Source: Angelakisella sp. (GTDB lineage: Bacteria; Bacillota; Clostridia; Oscillospirales; Ruminococcaceae). Taken from it: a stretch of DNA of 6,598 bases. The stretch lies in the NCBI GenBank assembly GCA_022794295.1, contig JAAWEO010000121.1, positions 1-6,598 of the forward strand, read 5' to 3'. The notes beneath the pieces are model-generated. The model was not told the DNA's origin, searched no databases, and worked only from the letters and a program-made list of their open reading frames with translations. Below are positions 5,351-6,598 of the stretch, one piece after another (position 1 is the stretch's first letter; the number at the start of each line of letters is the position of its first letter). The position numbers and the translations under genes are program-made.

Positions 5351-6364
5351 ATGGGATATATCCATTTTGAGAACATCCACAAGGATTTTGGTCATAACCA
5401 CGTCCTGAAGGGGATCACCCTGGACATTGAAAAGGGTCACCTGGTGACCCTGCTGGGCCCCTCCGGCTGCGGCAAGAGCACCCTGCTGCGGTGTCTGGCA
5501 GGCCTGGAGGAGGTCACCAGCGGCACCATCAGCCTGGACGGGAAGGACATCACCCACGTAAATCCCCGGGACCGGGGCATAGGGATGGTGTTCCAGCAGT
5601 ACAGCCTGTTCCCCAACATGACCGTGGCCCAGAATGTGGCCTTTGGTCTGAACATGAAGAAGGTGGACAAGGAGACCACCGCCCGGAAGGTCCGGGAGAT
5701 GCTCACCATTGTGGGCCTGGACGACAAGGCGGACCAGTACCCCAGTCAGCTTTCCGGCGGCCAGCAGCAGCGTGTTGCCCTGGCCCGCGCCATTGTCACC
5801 GAGCCCAAGGTGCTCCTTCTGGATGAGCCCCTCAGCGCCATTGACGCCAAGCTCCGCCGGAACCTCCAGGTAGAGATCCGCCGCATCCAGCAGGATTTCG
5901 GCATGACCACCATCTTCGTCACCCACGACCAGGACGAGGCCATGGTAATGTCCGACGTCATCCACCTGTTCCACAACGGCCTGATCGAGCAGTCCGGCGC
6001 CCCCACCGAGATGTACACCCAGCCGGTGTCCAAGTTTGCCGCCAGCTTTATCGGCAACTACAACATCCTTTCCGCCGCGGAGTTCCAGAAGGCCAGCGGC
6101 GAGGCAGTGGACAGCGCCGACGTGGCGATCCGCCCGGAGATCGTCCGCATCAACCTGGAGGTAGCCGACGAGAGCAAGCGCTACCACATGGAGGGCGAGG
6201 TGATCGACAGCCTGTCCCACGGCAACCTGATCCGGTATACCGTCCTCTGCAATGACGTAGAGATCAACGCCGATATTATGTTTGAAAAAAGCCAGCTCCT
6301 GGAAATCGGCCAAAAGGTCCGCCTTTCCATCCGCAAAACCAATGTGATCCAGCTGAACAGCTGA
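5351..6364 (+). CDS. ABC transporter ATP-binding protein, PotA/FbpC-like
   Basis: A 337-residue ATPase that powers the importer from the cytoplasmic face. Motifs in order: Walker A GPSGCGKST (36-44), Q-loop FQQYSLFP (81-88), ABC signature LSGGQQQR (134-141), Walker B VLLLDEP (154-160), D-loop SAID (162-165, where SALD is commoner) and switch histidine H192 in VTHDQDEA. Residues from about 240 to the end form a TOBE-like regulatory domain (AIRPEIVRINLE), as in the polyamine, Fe3+, maltose and phosphonate-type importers. The start at 5351 lies six nucleotides after the permease stop, with AAAGGAG (5335-5341) overlapping the end of that gene. The gene is complete and closes the operon just before the terminator. 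Ligand specificity cannot be taken from the ATPase. Confidence 0.95.
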   Translation: MGYIHFENIHKDFGHNHVLKGITLDIEKGHLVTLLGPSGCGKSTLLRCLAGLEEVTSGTISLDGKDITHVNPRDRGIGMVFQQYSLFPNMTVAQNVAFGLNMKKVDKETTARKVREMLTIVGLDDKADQYPSQLSGGQQQRVALARAIVTEPKVLLLDEPLSAIDAKLRRNLQVEIRRIQQDFGMTTIFVTHDQDEAMVMSDVIHLFHNGLIEQSGAPTEMYTQPVSKFAASFIGNYNILSAAEFQKASGEAVDSADVAIRPEIVRINLEVADESKRYHMEGEVIDSLSHGNLIRYTVLCNDVEINADIMFEKSQLLEIGQKVRLSIRKTNVIQLNS

Positions 6365-6382
6365 CCCACCCCCCGCTCCCCC

Positions 6383-6414
6383 AAAGGGCTGCCCCCAAAA
6401 GGGCAGCCCTTTTT
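6383..6414 (+). terminator. Intrinsic terminator of the transporter operon
   Basis: A perfect 12-bp stem, AAAGGGCTGCCC (6383-6394) with GGGCAGCCCTTT (6401-6412), encloses a 6-nt loop and runs into a T-tract (6410-6414). It lies 19 nt after the ATPase stop. Its symmetrical A/T ends give it only limited termination ability for a minus-strand transcript (AAA on the far side). Confidence 0.93.
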
Positions 6415-6434
6415 CCTTCCCGCCCCACCCCAAA

Positions 6435-6597
6435 TCCCCAGCCCGCAGGCATTAGCCGCGAAGCGGCTCCGCCGGAGGCACCAAAGCCGTTCCAACCTGG
6501 CCCGCAGGCCACTAGCCGCGAAGCGGCCTTAGCCCGAAGGGCTCCGCTTTTTTCCGCAGAAAAAAGCACCTTATCCGGCCAACGAGCCTCCGGCCGC
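6435..6597 (-). repeat. Structured intergenic repeat, right copy (inverted relative to the left copy)
   Basis: Read on the minus strand this is a second copy of the left repeat. Its core, 6471-6594 (124 nt), is closed by the same 9-bp stem, GCCGGAGGC (6471-6479) with GCCTCCGGC (6586-6594). Inside are hairpins 6498-6511 (TGGCC-CGCA-GGCCA), 6515-6527 (GCCGC-GAA-GCGGC), 6531-6543 (AGCCC-GAA-GGGCT) and 6547-6566 (CTTTTTTC-CGCA-GAAAAAAG). One hairpin is extra compared with the left copy. A further AGCCGC-GAA-GCGGCT hairpin at 6454-6468 and a small GCC-CGCA-GGC at 6441-6450 lie outside the core. The copy starts 20 nt beyond the terminator and ends one base before the window edge, so it is probably complete. 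Confidence 0.85.
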
Positions 6598-6598
6598 A

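Noticed and set aside
4352..6433. Minus-strand open frame of nearly 700 codons opposite permease 1, permease 2 and the ATPase
   Set aside because: It is the complement of three well-supported overlapping genes with full family motifs; its translation is rich in His, Gly, Gln and Asp with no domain, and it runs through the terminator. High GC suppresses stops on the opposite strand.
134..6597. Classical composite transposon ended by insertion sequences
   Set aside because: No transposase or integrase gene is present, and the repeats are about 165 bp of multibranched hairpins, not IS ends. A non-autonomous element remains possible and is kept as a finding.

Overview
The window looks like chromosomal DNA of a GC-rich, gut-type Firmicute, most likely a clostridium of the Oscillospiraceae/Flavonifractor-Oscillibacter kind. 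The reasons are strong AGGAGG-type ribosome sites, a lipoprotein (not periplasmic) solute-binding protein, a eutS-eutP pair, GC-rich genes with AT-rich promoters, and dense structured intergenic repeats. The genus is an inference, not something read from a marker gene.

Layout: positions 1-133 hold no gene I can recognise. A structured repeat fills about 134-304. A short AT-rich leader leads into eutS (389-736, bacterial microcompartment shell protein) and eutP (838-1284, P-loop protein of the EutP/PduV family). A 231-nt gap carries a good sigma-A promoter (1366-1394) and a leader of about 115 nt. A five-gene operon follows: lipoprotein solute-binding protein (1516-2679), cytoplasmic alkaline-phosphatase-superfamily hydrolase (2836-3684, TTG start), two ABC permeases (3681-4541 and 4538-5344) and the ATPase (5351-6364). 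It ends at a strong intrinsic terminator (6383-6414). A second copy of the structured repeat, in opposite orientation, fills about 6435-6597.

How the genes may work together: the transporter is of the polyamine/Fe3+/2-aminoethylphosphonate-type ABC class, with two separate MetI-like permeases and a PotA-like ATPase with a C-terminal domain. The hydrolase has every metal ligand of the nucleotide pyrophosphatase/phosphodiesterase branch, lacks a signal peptide, and is translationally coupled to permease 1. The simplest reading is an importer for a small organophosphorus compound (phosphodiester, phosphomonoester or phosphonate) that is cleaved in the cytoplasm. The adjacent eutS-eutP pair raises the possibility that the released alcohol is ethanolamine or a related BMC substrate; this is inference only.

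The least ordinary feature is the pair of inverted repeats bracketing all seven genes. Each copy can close on itself through a 9-bp stem around several internal hairpins. One of these hairpins differs between the copies by three compensated base pairs, while a 60-nt block is identical. That points to a selected nucleic-acid structure rather than simple junk. No transposase, integrase, CRISPR array, tRNA or rRNA was seen.
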